Assembly: GCA_001599755.1 (NCBI GenBank) | Contig: BCHX01000004.1 | Span: forward strand, 1,488,001 to 1,552,000 | DNA length: 64,000 bases | Reading direction: 5' to 3' | Source of the DNA: Gliomastix tumulicola | Lineage: Eukaryota; Ascomycota; Sordariomycetes; Hypocreales; Bionectriaceae | Shown here: positions 1-10,925 of the stretch, in pieces | How positions within the stretch are numbered: position 1 is the stretch's first letter | Layout of the letters: the number at the start of each line of letters is the position of its first letter | Notes under the pieces: model-generated | What the model was told of the DNA's origin: nothing | Database searches by the model: none | The model's input: only the letters and a program-made list of their open reading frames with translations | Position numbers and translations under genes: made by a program

Positions 1-2122
1 ACAGGCACGGCTGAGGGGACGATGGGGTTGTCTGACAGCAAGCTGGCTGCGGAAATATTGCGAAAAGGGGGTGAACAAAGCCAGAAACCCAACCAGAGGG
101 CGACAGGCTTAGCAGAAGTCGGGAGTTCAGCAGCCCGTGAGAAGTTGGTGACGAAGAGAAAAATGGCGTGAAGTCTGGCTGATTCGCCAACCATGTTTAA
201 AGTTCACGAAGGTTGATGCAAGCCCCACTGACGTGCTTCAACTGCTGTTGCCGAGCTACCAGCGCAGTGGGGGTTTGTTTTGGGGGAGGGGACACAAAAA
301 GAGTGAACACTGGCCCGTCTTACCTCAAGGGACCCTCCATGTCAAGAGCTCAAATTTCATGATTATCAACCCGCTCTGATGAAGAGCTTCACTTGAGAGA
401 TATCTCGAAACTCTTTTTTTCGTTTACTATGCATCAAATTGTTTAGCAGGCAGCACAGTAGTAGGGGTTTGTCAGGCGGCGGACTCGGACTTTTGTCATG
501 GCCTTGTTTAGTAGGAAAAGTGGGGTCGGGTCCCAATTCCCCTGCCGATAAGGTGCGATAAGACACGAGCCGCACGCGACGTGCTGCAGTTTTGTCAAGT
601 TCTTTTCTCTTGGGTTTTTTTTGTTGACAAAGCCCCGGGCATCCGCAACAACGCCATGTGCTTGTTCAATCTATCAAACATAGGGCCCTCGGATTGTGCA
701 TGATTTTATAGCAGCACTTCTATAGCAAGACAAATAGAGTACACAGAAACAAGGCGTTGATGACACCGCCCGGAATGTCCTCGACGTGTATTCCCCGGGC
801 ACGGCGCTCCACTCCCAGTGTTGACAGTTAGCGGAAAGAGGCCCTGAAGAGGCCCAGGACGCTAACCGTGTTTGGCGCCACCTCGATCTCCAATCTCCCC
901 CTGGCCAATCACAGCGCTGCATTTCTCACTTTTCCCGAGCGTCCCCAGCAAAACCCAGCAAAAACCCAGCAAGAGCGCGCTGTCGTGCCTGCCAGTTCCA
1001 GCGCAGAGAGTTGCTCTCGTCGTTGCTCACTTTGACCTCACTTTTTGTCGCATAATCTCACCCCCTTTGAGAGCGAGACAGTGCAGAGTGTCCTCTCCGG
1101 CCGCCCTCTCTCCTCTTCTTATTCGTTTGTATTTTATCTTATCTTGCTATACTTTCTTCTCACCTGCTTCTCTCTTTTCTCGCATTGCGGTGGGGGCCTT
1201 GCAGTTGGGGCTGTCTGCTTTGCCTTTGCCTGAGGCGTGAGGTTTGAGGCGTGAGGGTCTGGTCGCCTCCTGCCTTTTTTTTTTGTTTGTCGCTACTCGA
1301 TTGATTAATCAATCGTCCGCGTCAAATCAAGGCCGTCTCTTGTCTTCATCCTTCAGCATTTCGACCAGAACAGCTTCCCTGCAAGGAGGACCCTTCTTGG
1401 AGAAGACACGCGACGCATTTCTGCAACCACCGGCTTCATTGGTTGTTGCTGGGCCACGGCTGAGGAGTATTACGCGCCAGCCAGATGTGCGACGAGGACA
1501 CATATCCACAGCCAGAGTTGTCCCGGCCGCAGGAGGAGCATCGCAAACGCAACAACACGAGACGGACGCATGGGAAGGGCTTTTGACGCGGTCCAGCCCC
1601 GGGCTTCATCTGGATTTTTTAACCTTCGCATCCCACTTGAGTGCATTCCCACGATCCACCACCAGCACCCCAAAATTTGGTCAGCCTGTCCTCACCAGGC
1701 CGTGAGAGGGAGCGCAACAGCCGCTCGTTGTTTGCTGTCGGTCGGTCGGACAATCAATCACCAATCAGCCGCATCAATCGCCCAGCTACTCACAGCTGTC
1801 ATTGTGCTCGGCGCTCTCTCCCCGTTGTCCAGCGACAGACAATAGATTCATGTGGGTAGGCACCTGCTTGGATCTCGTTATTGCCTCCACAACAATGAGT
1901 CGCGGCTATTCATAATCAACAAACCGACAACTTCCAGCCCACTCTCATACTCATCCACTCACCACACGGCTGCATCACTTGCGCCTCTTCCAGCCTCGAC
2001 GCTCTCGAACTCACTTACACTGACCGACGAAGACGGCACTCTCCTCCGCCAGATTTTATCCGGCCTCATCACGTTCGGCTTTCTCATCTTCCAGCCACCA
2101 CTATATTCATCTACTGCCCATC
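1..2122. other. Intergenic region and long 5' leader of the SUZ12-like gene
   Basis: I see no convincing gene in these 2.1 kb. The open frames present are short, overlap one another in several frames and have CT-rich, low-complexity translations with no recognisable motif. From about 1080 to the SUZ12 start the plus strand is strongly pyrimidine-rich, with T runs near 1273-1284. This is typical of a long fungal promoter and 5' untranslated leader. An 18-bp perfect palindrome lies at 1298-1315. Confidence 0.6.
1298..1315. promoter_or_regulatory. 18-bp perfect palindrome around TGATTAATCA
   Basis: The half-site CGATTGATT is followed directly by its exact reverse complement, with no spacer. The centre, TGATTAATCA, is the kind of AT-rich core bound by homeodomain proteins. 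It sits about 810 nt upstream of the SUZ12-like start codon in the presumed promoter or leader. The palindrome is seen directly. A regulatory role is only inference. Confidence 0.35.
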
Positions 2123-4523
2123 ATGACGCCAGATCATCGGCACAGCAACTCGTTCTTGCGGCGCAATATCGCCCATGTCGTTCACAGCCTCACCAACGGC
2201 ACGTTCGGCAGTCCGTCTCCAGTGCTCCTGCAACAGAGCGCGACCAATGGCGACCTCCCCCGAAAACGCCGGCGCGTGTCATCGCCTGAGCGCTCAGCAC
2301 TGAACATCGATCATCTCATCGCCTCGCCCAGCAAGTCATCCTCTGAGCCGACGCTGCGCATTGAGCTGCTCAAGCTTTCAAAGCGGGACTCAAAAAAGGT
2401 CCGTCCGCAGTTTAACTCGGTCGTGACACCCGAAATCACCACCAAGGCCATTTGCCGGATGAGCGTTTTCGAGCGATCCCAAGGATTTGACAAGACCGTG
2501 TACTGCCACCTCCAGGAATGCGAGATTGTGGCCTTCAAAAACCCGGCTGGTCCTAATCGCATTGCGCGGATTCACCTGGAACACCCCTTCTATGTGCCGC
2601 GGCGCAATTTACAAATCTGCGGGTCTCGTGATCTCGCCGATTCTTACGGCATTCTGGTGGAATTGGAGTCCTCCCAGTACAGCACCACATGGCCGCCCCT
2701 GGATGCCCGCGACTTGGGAGTCGACGACAAGCTCACGGATGAGTCCAACTCGAGTTATTGGCGTGTGGAGGGCATCTCGTCCGAAATTTTTGGGCGTCTC
2801 AAAGTCCCCGTGCGGATCAGAGACACTTCGCCGGGGCACCATGATCCCATTCTAACCGAGTACGACATGGACTTGGATCTTCGATGGACCTCCGGCTTCC
2901 AAACTTTGAGGAGGCTTGAGGCAGGGTCCAAGTATTGCATCACGGCGATAGACCCTGAGCAGCCTGAGCAGCTTGAGCAGCTTGAGCAACTGAATGGCGA
3001 TATTGATATGGTCGATATGCCGTTGATCAATGGAGACACCGACCATACCGACTCACCACAGTCCCCTCAGCCCGGCGACGATTTTCTGAATGGCAGCCTG
3101 ACTCCCTCCAAGAGCACCAGAACCCGCGACCTGGGAGATGATATCCTAAACGGCATCGTAACGCCATCAAAGAGACACGCAGACAGCCTTAACGGCGACG
3201 TCACCCCCTCCCGAAGTCTCCGTGTACGTGGCGGTGACAAGAACTACAACCTCAAGAAGCTCAGCGACCAGGCCCACGGTACACAGCGGAGGCGTCGCAA
3301 GCCGGTTGTGTCGACTGCCGACTTCGAAGGCAAAGTGAGCTACTTCCTACCATCCGAGCAGCCCCTGACGCTCGACTATTTCCGCTGCATATCTTGTGGC
3401 GCGTACCATCAGTCCCTCCAGCTCCTCCAGCTCCATCTCAACACACATATTGACCACGAATACAAACTTGAAACGACGAGTCAAGGGCCGCAGTTTCATG
3501 TCAAAGTTCGTCCTCCCAGCGGCTCGCCTTCCAAGGCTTTCCACCTGGGTCAGCCCACCAAGGACTTTAAGCTGGAGTCGTTCCTGTCTGATGATCATTC
3601 TTGGCTCCAGTCGCGGGTTGGGTCTGATTCTGTCAAGGAATTCATTGGCGAGGCTGCTCTTGCTCAGCCTCTGCCAGCCCTTAACTTCAAGAACCCGCGA
3701 GTCGGCAAGCAAGGACTTCCCAGTCCTACGAAGCCGAAAGGCTTTGCGAAGCCTTTCGCCGCCGCGCCGACGACTGCTGATGCCAAAAGCACCAGCAAAG
3801 TGCTCATTCCTAAGTCCAACTATACCTTCTTCCATCCTGTCAGCAAGCAAGAGCTGAAGATGGGTGATGAGGTCCCATTCGCCCCAGCGGAGAAGGGCTG
3901 GCTCTACCACAAGCACCGGGAAACCCTCAACGAGAGTCAGAACCTCACAGCGGCGGAGCTCGAGTACATCAAGGAGTTTGACAGCTGCATGAAGAACCAC
4001 GACATCAGCGCGAGGGCGTACTTTCCCCGTGCGTGGCTCGATTTTGTCAAAACGAAGGCCTCGTGGCTTGTCACAGCTAAATACCGCATGAACGAGTTCG
4101 CCCTGCACCAGAGCTATCTCATCGCTTCACAGCTGCTGAAGGACGAGGACCTCGACAGGGCTATTGCGCTCATAGAGGATGCAAGAAGGAAGAGGCGCGA
4201 GGACGCGGCTTCCACGGACGTCAAGGAGGGCCTGGCAATGCAGGGGAGAAGCCCCAGGCCGACACCGAGGACACCGCCGATACGACCGAGCGCAGGGGGA
4301 TGCGGTGTCTGCGGGTTGCCCGTGTTGTGTGGCCCTGATCTGTTATTATGCAACGGCACGGTATGTTTTCACGCTTTTGTTTCCTTGGTGCATTACTGAC
4401 TGCTCTGCCTAGAAATGTTCCCATCGGCGCTTCCATTGGAGCTGCTCGGCTACCCGGCCCTCTGCGGCCCAACAACAGATCTGGGTATGCAAGGAGTGTG
4501 ATGCAGACCGCCCTTCGTCCTAG
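2123..4523 (+). CDS. suz12: SUZ12-type VEFS-box Polycomb protein with C-terminal PHD finger (PRC2 subunit)
   Basis: Predicted 782 aa from two exons (2123-4360, 4413-4523; 52-nt phase-0 intron, GTATGT...CTAG). SUZ12 is the scaffold of PRC2, which deposits H3K27 methylation in the nucleus. Visible features are a basic patch at residues 47-51; a C2H2 zinc finger at about 422-442 (C422, C425, H438, H442); and a VEFS box at about 566-690 that begins with NYTFFHPVS and contains the WLDFVK and EFALHQSYL blocks. After splicing, a complete C4HC3 PHD-like finger appears: C727, C730, C743, C748, H754, C757, C772, C775. The intron falls between the second zinc pair's two cysteines, so without splicing the finger is lost. 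Low-complexity Gln/Glu repeats lie at 279-290. The reading frame continues past the TAG at 4521-4523 (see the separate entry). The ATG at 2123 is the first in frame, and the N terminus fits the family. Confidence 0.9.
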
Positions 4524-4880
4524 GAGGACATGGGCGCAAACACCAAAGCACCTGCAGCAGCACAACGGGCACCGTCATCTCAGCCATCACAGTCACAGCC
4601 GCAGCTACGTGCCCCACCAGCCGGCAAGAGTATCAATCCGAGGCCGGCGGCCCTCCCGCCTCCTAAACGCAAGGCTCCGAGCGGGTTGAATCTGGAACAG
4701 AGCAAGGCCAAGGCGAGGAGGGTCGGCGTCCAGCAGGACAAGGATGTTGCTGATGAGAATGGAAAGCGTCGTTGCCAAAAGAGCGCGGAGGAGAAGAAGG
4801 ATGACGCTCCCCCTGCTGTAGCCGACGACAACAGCATAACATGCTCGATGCCGAAGCGTGCACGGAAAAGGAAGTTTTAA
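4524..4880 (+). other. In-frame open extension after the SUZ12-like stop codon
   Basis: Directly after the TAG at 4521-4523 the same frame stays open for 118 codons, to a TAA at 4878-4880. The translation is Pro-, Gln- and Lys-rich with several basic clusters (PPKRK, KRARKRK), like a disordered nuclear C-terminal tail. No intron of believable length removes the stop: the only GT...AG pair (4485-4523, 39 nt) would delete the last zinc-ligand pair of the PHD finger. It may be an eroded tail, a readthrough extension, a sequencing error at the TAG, or a chance open 3' UTR. Confidence 0.35.
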
Positions 4881-5496
4881 GAGAGAGCCACCTACCCTTT
4901 CTCTTCCCAATGTGTGCCGCCCCGTTTTGAACGACACCTTTGAACGGCATAATTCATCAACAGTTCTGGGCTCTATCTTCCCTCCAAGGGCAAGGACTAG
5001 GACTAACTTTGCTTCGCTCCAACACGAAGTAAAAACGACGTGATACATTCACTACGTTCCCCAACGACATTCAACACGAAACTACACACTCAACGGCGTT
5101 CTCTGATTTCCGGCGCGCCATTCATTCTCTCCTCTTGATTCTCACTCTGGGGAGACTTCATGACTTAATACGGGATGAGTCACATATATAAACTACTAGA
5201 TCCCGCGCTTCTTCTCGCCCACTCGTGGCACCGGCAGTTGGAATAGGAGTATTAGGATATTTTTCGGGCGGCGTTGAGACTCGGCCTTTTTGTTCCTTTG
5301 GCTTCCTTTTCTATTTCTTTCTCTCTATCTCTCTCGAAAAAAAAACACTAGTGAACACCGTCATGTATCAGTATCCTACTCTATGCAAAGGGGGCTTCGG
5401 GCAAAGCTGGGGCAAAACGAAATCAAAACGGCGGGCGAGCAGGGAAAGTCCAGGCGTGACTAGCATTTCAGGATGGACTCGTGATAGGGAGATGAA

Positions 5497-5509
5497 GGGG
5501 GGGGGGGGG
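5497..5509. repeat. G13 homopolymer
   Basis: Thirteen consecutive G residues in the intergenic region. Such a run is prone to length errors in sequencing and to length polymorphism. Confidence 0.9.
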
Positions 5510-5690
5510 TAAATGGGAGGTACACTTTGAATTTTCGATGATGCGTCTTGATTATCCGTCTCCGTACAGTAAGTAGACTTTAGTACTTCAGGGTTATACC
5601 CGGGAAATGCTACAATTTGTGCAGAACTTCATTGACTACTATTGACTCCCTTTTAAGGTGACATGTATGTAACAAGCGGACTATTCCGCA

Positions 5691-5707
5691 TAATAATAAT
5701 AATAATA
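5691..5707. repeat. TAA trinucleotide microsatellite
   Basis: Five and two-thirds TAA units. They lie about 45 nt downstream of the SF3B2 stop codon, probably in its 3' UTR. Confidence 0.85.
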
Positions 5708-5751
5708 GAAACACCATAACGCCTGACCATTTTTGATTTCAAAAGTACATT

Positions 5752-7617
5752 TTAAAACCTGTACCGGCCCTCTCTCCTCTTCTCCTGCCTCTCGCTCTCG
5801 GTCCGCTGCCTTTTCCGGCTCTCCTCGGCAATCATCTGGCTCAGGGAGTCGTCGTGCTGCCACTTTGCCCCCAGGCCCTCGCGCCGCTGGCTCTCGTCGT
5901 ACCGGCGCGCAACCTCCTCCTTGCTCAGGCCGTCGAGCGCGTCCGGGTCGAGGGCAACGTCGACGTCCCCGGGCTTCTTGCGCTTGCGGGCGTCCTGCTG
6001 CTGCTGCTGGGCGTCGAGCGGCACGGCGGCCGGGCGCGAGGAGAGGTCGTAGCCGTGGCCGGAGCCGAAGAAGCCCGTGGCCTGGACCTGGCGCTCGGGG
6101 AGGACCTGGTAGGCGGTGCGCGGGTGCGGGTTCTCCTCCGTCTCGAGGCCGGAGCGGTGGCGGTCCTTGCGGAGGTCCATCTCGCCGGCGGCGGACGACT
6201 CGGCGCCGTAGTCGCTGATGCTGGTGGCGATGCCGGCTGGTGTTTCCAGCCCTGAGGGCGTGTCGGTGCCGCCGGCGTGGTGGGCGCCATCCTCGTCGTC
6301 TTCGTCTTCGTCTTCCTCCTCGTCCGAGTCCTCCTCCTCTTCCGACTCCTCCTCCGCGGCGCGCGGCTGCAGTTCGCCCCAGAGCGTGCGGTCGACGGGC
6401 TCGACGATGGCGGGCGGGCCGTCCGGTTTGGCGGGCTGCTGCTGCGCCTGCGCCTGGTCTGCGCCGGAGCCGTTGGGGCCCGCGATGCCGAAGACGTCGC
6501 CGCCGTACAGCGGCCTGTTGTAGTCATCGACGGGCGGCTTGCCCCAGCCGCCCGGATGGAAGCCCCAGGAGCCGGAGGACGGGGGCGGCGCGTTGAGGCC
6601 GGGGATCTTGAGGGTCGGGTATGAGGGCGGGGTGCCGATGCGCTGCTGGTTGATGAGCCAGGGTGGAGGCGCACCGGGCGGCATGCCGAGGGCCTCCCTG
6701 ACGGCGTCGCTGAGCTCGCCCGGGCGGAAGTGCTGGTAGTCGACCTCGCTCTCCTTGCCCTCGTAGTAGACCTCGCCGAAGCGGGTGAGCTCGGGCTTGG
6801 TCTGGAAGCGGAAGAAGGCGTCGTAGAGACGCTGGTAGTCGATGTCGAGCCGCCCCATCTTGGGCGCGACACGCTCGCGCTGCTTCTGCTTGAGCGTCTG
6901 CTCGGCCTGCTTCTCGAGGACGGCGTCGCGCATCTCGGTGATGCCCGTCTCGGCGATGAACTGCGGCAGCCGGAAGGCGGCCTTCTCGATGCCGCGCTTC
7001 GACGACAGGTACTCGCGCTTGAGAGACCAGTGCGTCGGCACGGGCACGACGTTGCGCTGCGCCTTGATCTGCACCAGCAGCCGCGGGTCCGACGACGACA
7101 CGTCCTGCCACTCGACCACCTCGGGGATGCGCACGAGCGCCTTGAGCTCCGCGACCGAGAGCTTGTTGAGCGCCTTGCGCTTCTTCTTGGACAGCTTGGG
7201 CACCGCGCTCTCCTCGTCCGCGTCGTCGGGGATGTCGTCGTCGTCGCCCGTGAGCAGCTCGCCCTTGTTGCCCGCGTTGGCCTCGCGCGCGATGTCGTTC
7301 TCCTCCAAGCTGAGGCCAAACTTGCTGAAGATGTCCTTGTAGGCCGCAAACGCTGGGTCCTCGTCGAACTCGTCGTGCGGCGGCGGCTCGACGCGGATCG
7401 GCTCAGCTGTGGGCTCGTCTTTCTTATCTATGGCTTTGGCCTCTGGCTCGGGGTCTGTCGTCTCGGGCTCTGGTGTTGATGCGGCGACCTGGAGGGTGTC
7501 AGTCCGGGCGGCTACATCATCCTGCTGGTGGGGTGGACAAACCTCTGTCTGTGCCTTCTTCTGCTCCTTCTTCTTCGCCCTCCTCATCTGATTCTTCGTC
7601 ATCTTTGTGGCCGCCAT
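5752..7617 (-). CDS. cus1: Splicing factor 3b subunit 2 (SF3B2/Cus1/Sap145)
   Basis: Intronless, 621 aa. It is a component of the U2 snRNP SF3b complex, which anchors U2 to the branch-site region during pre-spliceosome assembly. The start is basic (KKKEQKK). The central DUF382-type block runs from about residue 165 to 300: VVEWQDVSSSDP, NVVPVPTHWSLKREYLSSKRG and PEFIAETGI-like segments (here LPQFIAETGITEMRD). A proline-rich PSP-type segment follows (PPPWLINQQRIGTPPSYP, then GWGKPPVDDYNRPLYGGDVFG). These are the hallmark sequences of the family. After about residue 410 there is a long Glu/Asp-rich run, and the C terminus is disordered. It is somewhat shorter than human SF3B2, as is usual in fungi. 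It is divergently oriented to the transporter at 9.1 kb. Confidence 0.95.
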   Translation of the reverse strand: MAATKMTKNQMRRAKKKEQKKAQTEVCPPHQQDDVAARTDTLQVAASTPEPETTDPEPEAKAIDKKDEPTAEPIRVEPPPHDEFDEDPAFAAYKDIFSKFGLSLEENDIAREANAGNKGELLTGDDDDIPDDADEESAVPKLSKKKRKALNKLSVAELKALVRIPEVVEWQDVSSSDPRLLVQIKAQRNVVPVPTHWSLKREYLSSKRGIEKAAFRLPQFIAETGITEMRDAVLEKQAEQTLKQKQRERVAPKMGRLDIDYQRLYDAFFRFQTKPELTRFGEVYYEGKESEVDYQHFRPGELSDAVREALGMPPGAPPPWLINQQRIGTPPSYPTLKIPGLNAPPPSSGSWGFHPGGWGKPPVDDYNRPLYGGDVFGIAGPNGSGADQAQAQQQPAKPDGPPAIVEPVDRTLWGELQPRAAEEESEEEEDSDEEEDEDEDDEDGAHHAGGTDTPSGLETPAGIATSISDYGAESSAAGEMDLRKDRHRSGLETEENPHPRTAYQVLPERQVQATGFFGSGHGYDLSSRPAAVPLDAQQQQQDARKRKKPGDVDVALDPDALDGLSKEEVARRYDESQRREGLGAKWQHDDSLSQMIAEESRKRQRTESERQEKRREGRYRF

Positions 7618-9135
7618 GGCGGGATGTGGCTATTTGTCACGCGAGATGGTGGAGGAGGATATCAGACGTTTGGGAAACGCCGCCGGGTTCGAGGACTGTG
7701 TGAAGATCTGGAACAGTGCGTATAGGCCGACGATTGATAGTACACCACGGAATCGAGGGTCTCTGTTCATGCCGCAGCGAGATAGGGGAAGCGGCAGCGG
7801 CAATGGTCGTGGGTGTAGCTGACCATGCGAGAGGGGAGAGGGACAAGCTGCGAAGTATGTATGCGCTTCGGGTGGCTGTCGCCTCGGGTTCGGGATTCGT
7901 CGAGATGGAAGCCAGCCGCCGCTTACGTGAGAGGGAACTGAACAGTCGGAATAGCGTGTGGTAATTAGATCGTCCGGCAATGTGAAGCAAAAAGCAGCTC
8001 GTGGTGGCGCAAATCCGCAGTCCAACGACCAACTGTGACTGGCGCATCAGATTTCTTCGCCAAATCGCGTCTGCCGGGAGAATCACGGCTAATTGACCCC
8101 CAGTGGGCTCTGAGGCTCGCTATCGGGACTCGATTTTAGGGGGTCGCGATAAGCGAGTGGGCCGCCACGGCCACTGAAGACGGCGTTCCGGGGACCTGCA
8201 CGCCTGCAAGCCGTGCTGAAAGCTTAGCGGCCACAGGGCCGGAAACAAGCTGCCAGGGGGCTTGGCAGTGATGACATGGTGCATGGCCACGATCTGGCTG
8301 GGGGGGTCTGTGTGCTCTCGCGGGCGCTGAGATTGTCGTGGCTGAAGCAGAAAGCCAAGGGAGGCGCTGAGACATTGGAGCTTGGCCAGCTGTGCACGGC
8401 GTATCAGTTGCAAGCAGCATGCGGGAGACGAGCACTGAGCGCCGAGCTGTGCTTCTTGTCATTGCGTCTCCCTACTGGCACCACTGTTTTAATTTCGCAG
8501 CGAGGTACCCCTGCCACCGAAATCATATGCAGGCGATACCTCCCAGCGCTCCTAGCGGCGGGACACTAACGCTACTAGCAGCACTTACACCCACTGTATC
8601 GCTATCCGGAACGTTAAGACTCCATCAAGCTTCTGCTCTCATCCAACCATTTGCACCACATTTCCTTCCCTGTCGTGGACTCTTTTCCCCAGCAAATGTC
8701 CAGGGACCCTTTTCTCTCCATTCTCTTCCCTCGCCAATTCTCTTTCACTCCCCGTCGGGACTCGCCTCCATGCGCTAGACACGATCGGCAGACTCCTTGC
8801 CCAAGCTGCTGCGGACTTCGACGCTCCCCTTTTTCTGTCTTGGTCCTGAATATTCCCGCACGACGCATCGTCATGGGGAGTCGCTGACTTGAACTTGACA
8901 CTTGACACACACCACTTTCTACGATTCCGACCAGAACCCCCCTGCTTCTCCTCTCAACACGCCACGCTTGGTCGTATCGACCATTGCCGCTCGTTATTCC
9001 TGCTATTGGTGACGGCCCGACGACGGCATTACTCGACCAGCATCGATCGATATACTATATCCCACGTGTCAGCCTGATAGACGATACCGACCAACGATAG
9101 ACGACGACAACCTCCAATCCGTCACCACCAGCGTG
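7618..9135. other. Divergent intergenic region (SF3B2 / SLY41-like transporter)
   Basis: This 1.5-kb region holds the promoters of two divergent genes. The overlapping short frames on both strands have no recognisable domains. The last 500 nt before the transporter ATG are pyrimidine-rich, consistent with a 5' leader. A CACGTG hexamer lies at 9063-9068, about 70 nt upstream of the start codon. Confidence 0.55.
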
Positions 9136-10925
9136 ATGGAAAAGTTCCCCGACCACGTCGATGCGCCGTACATGGCCAGCCTCAACGGCCAGACCGAGTC
9201 TCCCGTGTCCCTCTCCTACTCGCCCAGCTTGGGCTCCAACCCCGACGCCAACGGCAGCGCGGGCACGACGACACAGCATCAGGGCCCCGGCTTCCTCTCG
9301 ATCCCGCGCAGAGACAACAGCAGCTCGCGATGGAGTCCCGCCCGCACCAACGGCGGCAGCGGAGGCAGCAGACACGGACGCCAGAAGAGCCTGACTGACG
9401 CCTTCCGCACGATGCGCACACGCAACGCCAGCGTCAGCCAGCAGGCGCACGAGCTCGCGGGCGCCCTGCGAGCCCCCGTCGAGCCCAAACTCATCGTGAG
9501 TCAAGCCCCCAGCGCCGTTCCCATTGGCAACTTGTCCATTGGTCCCCTCCTCCTTCTCCTCCTCCCTACGCGAGACATATCGCTAACGTCGTGCGACGGC
9601 AGGTCCTGTGCCTGTTGTGGTACACGTCGTCCGCCCTCACCAACACCTCGTCCAAGTCGATCCTCAACGTCTTCGACAAGCCGGCGACCCTCACGCTGAT
9701 CCAGTTCGCCTTCGTGTCCTCGCTGTGCATCTCGCTCGCCAAGCTGGCCACCGTCTTCCCGTCGCTGCGCACGCGCATCACCGCCCTCAAGCACCCGATC
9801 CGCGCGCCCACCCGCGACGTCATCCTCACGACCCTCCCACTGGCCGCCTTCCAGATCGGCGGCCACCTCCTCAGCTCGACGGCGACCGCCAAGATCCCCG
9901 TCTCGCTCGTCCACACCATCAAGGGCCTCTCGCCGCTCTTCACCGTCGTCGCCTACCGCGCCATCTACGACATCCGCTACCCGCAGGCGACGTACCTGTC
10001 GCTCGTGCCGCTGACGGCGGGTGTCATGCTCGCCTGCTCGGGGAAGCACTCGCTCTTCGGCGGCGAGTTCATGGGCATCATACATGCGCTCCTCGCGACC
10101 CTCATCTTCGTCACGCAGAACATCTTCTCGAAGAAGCTCTTCAACGAGGCGGCCAAGGCCGAGTCCGAGGGCAGCGGCCAGTCCAAGAAGCTCGACAAGC
10201 TCAACCTGCTGTGCTACTCGTCCGGCATGGCCTTTGTGCTGACGGTGCCGATCTGGTTCTGGTCCGAGGGCGTCGGCCTCCTGGGCGACTTCCTCCACGA
10301 CGGCTCCGTCGACCTCAAGGCGTCGTCCCCGGCGTCCATGGACCACGGCCGGCTGGCGCTCGAGTTCGTCTTCAACGGCATCTTCCACTTTGGCCAGAAC
10401 ATCCTCGCCTTCGTGCTGCTGTCCATGGTCTCGCCCGTCACGTACTCGGTCGCGAGCCTCATCAAGCGCGTCTTCGTCATCGTCATGGCCATCATCTGGT
10501 TCCGCAGCCCGACGACCCCGCTGCAGGCCGTCGGCATCGGCCTCACCTTCCTGGGCCTCTACCTCTACGACCGCACGAGCGAGAGCAACAAGGCCGACCG
10601 CAAGGCGCGCATGATGGCCGAGACGCCGCAGCCGCTCCTCCCCCTCAACACGAGCCAGGCCGGCCTACGTCCCGCAAGCCGCGCCGACACGCCCAGTGGG
10701 CCCGTGCCGGTGCCGAATGCCCATCCGTACAACGAGGGCTACTTCGGCCCGCTGTCGGCGACCGAGGACTCCAAGAAGAACGACGAGATGATGATCCCCG
10801 CCAACGGGAGCGCCGGCGGCCGCGGCCGTGCGAGGGGCCAGAGCAACGCGCAGTGGCTGGCCCCCGGCACGAGACAGGAAGATACATGGAGAGCAGGCGA
10901 TCGAGCTGTGGGAGTGTCATTATGA
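9136..10925 (+). CDS. sly41: Triose-phosphate-transporter family membrane protein, SLY41-like
   Basis: Predicted 560 aa from two exons (9136-9495, 9603-10925; 107-nt phase-0 intron, GTGAGT donor, CTAAC branch near 9583, CAG acceptor). The first 120 residues are hydrophilic and Ser/Arg-rich and face the cytosol. The rest forms about ten hydrophobic helices of the drug/metabolite transporter fold. TPT-family signatures are seen: WYTSSALTNTSSKSIL near the first helix, LPLAAFQIGGHLLSS, IPVSLVHTIKGLSPLFTV and TYSVASLIKRVFVIVM. S. cerevisiae Sly41 is the closest architecture I know and works at ER/Golgi membranes. The substrate cannot be read from sequence. A GTG lies immediately upstream in frame, but the ATG at 9136 is the obvious start. 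The C-terminal 110 residues are disordered. Confidence 0.9.

Larger units (their letters stand above)
4881..5751. other. Intergenic 3' flank between convergent SUZ12-like and SF3B2 genes
   Basis: This is the shared 3' region of two convergent genes and no gene was recognised. It contains a 13-G homopolymer (5497-5509) and a TAA trinucleotide tract (5691-5707) just beyond the SF3B2 stop. Both are probably in untranslated or intergenic sequence. Confidence 0.6.

Noticed and set aside
1244..1705. 153-codon plus-strand frame upstream of SUZ12
   Set aside because: Low-complexity pyrimidine-rich leader sequence. Several overlapping frames are open in the same place and none has a recognisable motif.
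4485..4523. 39-nt GT...AG interval that would splice out the SUZ12 stop codon
   Set aside because: Shorter than the introns seen elsewhere in the window (about 50 nt and up), with no branch-site match. It would also delete C772 and C775 of the PHD finger.
7675..7700. GGTTCGAGG stretch resembling a tRNA B box
   Set aside because: No matching A box or cloverleaf arms at the right distance. No tRNA gene could be supported anywhere in the window.
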